DNA of 7,645 nucleotides from a bacterium. GTDB taxonomy: Bacteria > Zixibacteria > MSB-5A5 > GN15 > FEB-12. The translations under genes and the position numbers were made by a program. Where the stretch lies: NCBI GenBank assembly GCA_030629485.1, contig DAOVOW010000085.1:1-7645 (forward strand), in the 5' to 3' direction. The notes beneath the pieces were generated by a model. The model did not search any database. It was given only the letters and a program-made list of their open reading frames with translations, and had not been told where the DNA came from. Of the stretch, positions 6,653-7,645 are shown in pieces; position 1 is the first letter of the stretch, and each line of letters opens with the position of its first letter.

Positions 6653-6686
6653 TGCGGCTTGAAACTCCATTGCGTGCGAGCCGGCA
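6653..6686 (+). other. Imperfect hairpin between DUF89 and MBL genes
   Basis: TGCGGCT (6653-6659) pairs with AGCCGGCA (6679-6686) with one bulged C, leaving a 19-base loop. It lies in the 85-base gap ahead of the MBL-fold gene. No T-run follows, so it is not an intrinsic terminator. It might influence mRNA processing or translation of the next gene, or be chance. Confidence 0.3.
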
Positions 6687-6718
6687 GTGATGAACCAACA
6701 GCAGGAGTTCGTAAACAG

Positions 6719-7357
6719 ATGAAGATCACCATAATCTACGATAACGAGACATCTGATCAGGCGTTGACACCGGACTGGGGCTTCTCCTGTCTTATCGAGG
6801 CTTATGGTCGGAGAATCCTGTTTGACACCGGCGGAAGTGGCGCCATTCTCCTCAAGAACATGGATGTCCTGGGGATCGACCCGCACTCCATTGGGGAAGT
6901 GTTTATCTCTCATATCCATTTCGATCATACGGGTGGTCTTTCAGCCTTTCTTGATGTTAATGAAAACGTCACGCTGTACGCGCCTTCATCACTACGAGGC
7001 GTTTTCCACGTCAGGGAAATCGTTCACGAAGACAAACCCACACAACTGCATGAGTACTTCTACACCACCGGGTTACTCGAGGATATGGAACAGTCGCTGG
7101 CCATTCAAACCGAGCAAGGACTGGTAGTTGTTGTCGGGTGTTCTCATCCGGGAGTCGGAAACATCCTGAAGGCTGCGGCTCAATTTGGGAAACCGTACAT
7201 GTTGATCGGTGGCTTGCATGAATTCAATGAGTTCGGATTGATTCAGGGCTTGCATTCCGTTTGTCCTCCTCATTGCACTCAGCACATACCGGAAATCAAG
7301 TCCTTATATCCAGATATGTACATCCAGGGGGGAGTCGGGACAGTTATTAAGATATGA
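6719..7357 (+). CDS. Metallo-beta-lactamase-fold hydrolase
   Basis: A 212-residue MBL-fold hydrolase resembling the group annotated as dihydropterin ribofuranosyl-aminobenzene phosphate synthases (MJ0301/TTHA1429-like), whose true substrates are mostly unknown. Metal-site motifs are in order: YDNE at 7-10, LFDTGG at 34-39, SHIHFDHTGG at 64-73 (His65, His67, Asp69, His70), GCSHPG at 140-145 (His143) and GGLHEF at 164-169 (His167). The C-terminus carries PPHCTQ at 183-188 and GGVGTVIKI, typical of the group. All expected ligands for a two-metal centre are present. The protein is somewhat shorter than archetypal members of about 250 residues, with a short middle region. The frame stays open back to a TTG at 6659, but the ATG at 6719 is preferred: the fold begins at once (MKITIIYDN) and AGGAG lies 11 bases ahead, slightly far. 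The PAS regulator gene follows after only 3 bases. Confidence 0.9.
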   Translation: MKITIIYDNETSDQALTPDWGFSCLIEAYGRRILFDTGGSGAILLKNMDVLGIDPHSIGEVFISHIHFDHTGGLSAFLDVNENVTLYAPSSLRGVFHVREIVHEDKPTQLHEYFYTTGLLEDMEQSLAIQTEQGLVVVVGCSHPGVGNILKAAAQFGKPYMLIGGLHEFNEFGLIQGLHSVCPPHCTQHIPEIKSLYPDMYIQGGVGTVIKI

Positions 7358-7360
7358 GGA

Positions 7361-7645
7361 ATGGCTACTCGAAATCGTAGCAGGAATACCGGAAAGATGA
7401 AGCATTTGCCTTCTAAAGAAGATCTCTGCAGAAAGTTGTTGACCGTTGTGGATAGTATATCGGACGGTGTTTTCGCCGTCGATATGGACTGGAAGATAAC
7501 CTTTCTCAATAAAGCTGCAGAACGGATTACGGGCTTCAAGGCTGAGGAAGCGATTGGAAAGACATGCGCGGAGATTTTCCGGACTGATATATGTAACGGC
7601 AACTGTGCCTTGAAACGGACCATGGCTACAGAGAAACCGGTTATC
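7361..7645 (+). CDS. PAS-domain regulator, likely sigma-54 activator (N-terminus)
   Basis: Only the first 95 residues are inside the window; the frame is open to the right edge. Residues 21-95 are a PAS domain: LLTVVDSISDGVFAVD, then WKITFLNKAAERITGFKAEEAIGKTC, then EIFRTDICNGNCALKRTM. The IFR..IC...CALKRTM ending with Cys69, Cys78 and Cys82 is typical of PAS domains at the front of sigma-54 enhancer-binding proteins, and also of some sensor kinases, so the AAA+ and Fis domains are predicted but not seen. The three Cys could form a redox- or metal-sensing site; this is inference. The ATG at 7361 lies 3 bases after the MBL stop, with GAGG overlapping that stop as ribosome site; ATG at 7397 (residue 13) with GGAAAG ahead is an alternative. 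The spacing implies translation coupled to the MBL-fold gene and probably regulation of this or a nearby operon. Confidence 0.85.
   Translation, partial: MATRNRSRNTGKMKHLPSKEDLCRKLLTVVDSISDGVFAVDMDWKITFLNKAAERITGFKAEEAIGKTCAEIFRTDICNGNCALKRTMATEKPVI

Noticed and set aside
6659..6718. N-terminal extension of the MBL protein to TTG at 6659
   Set aside because: The extra 20 residues do not fit the fold, which begins at MKITIIYDN, and TTG has no ribosome site.

Overview
The window looks like chromosomal DNA from a Gram-negative bacterium of the FCB type (a Zixibacteria- or Marinimicrobia-like lineage would fit). This rests on a PorV/PorQ-type outer-membrane protein, a PEGA plus DUF5683-like envelope protein, a fibronectin-type lipoprotein and a bacterial sugar transferase with an Arg-rich insert. 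The phylum call is inference only: there is no rRNA or other marker gene here.

Left part (1-4955, all minus strand): read in the direction of transcription, the order is a PorV/PorQ-like beta-barrel protein (4955-4011), an intrinsic terminator (3980-3952), a membrane sugar transferase (3806-2676), then a good sigma70-type promoter (2611-2583) driving a tight three-gene operon. That operon holds a PEGA/DUF5683-like protein (2539-1811), a lipoprotein with two fibronectin-like and two other beta-sandwich regions (1802-576), and a multi-pass membrane protein that runs off the left edge (551-1). The shared theme is the cell envelope and surface polysaccharide.

Middle (4956-5781): about 825 bases with no convincing gene. 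It holds an unexplained pair of opposed open frames (about 5276-5549) and a repeat cluster (5542-5713). The cluster contains two 33-base direct copies matching at 28 of 33 positions, plus a weaker inverted copy, so the outer copies form terminal inverted repeats like those of a small non-autonomous element.

Right part (5782-7645, plus strand): a DUF89/ARMT1-like metal-dependent phosphatase, a small metallo-beta-lactamase-fold hydrolase, and the N-terminus of a PAS-domain regulator with a Cys cluster, probably a sigma-54 enhancer-binding protein that continues past the window. The close packing (85-base and 3-base gaps, no terminator seen) suggests one transcript in which two hydrolases are linked to a regulator that may sense redox state or a metal. 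No substrate can be named from the sequence. No tRNA, rRNA, CRISPR array or transposase gene was seen.
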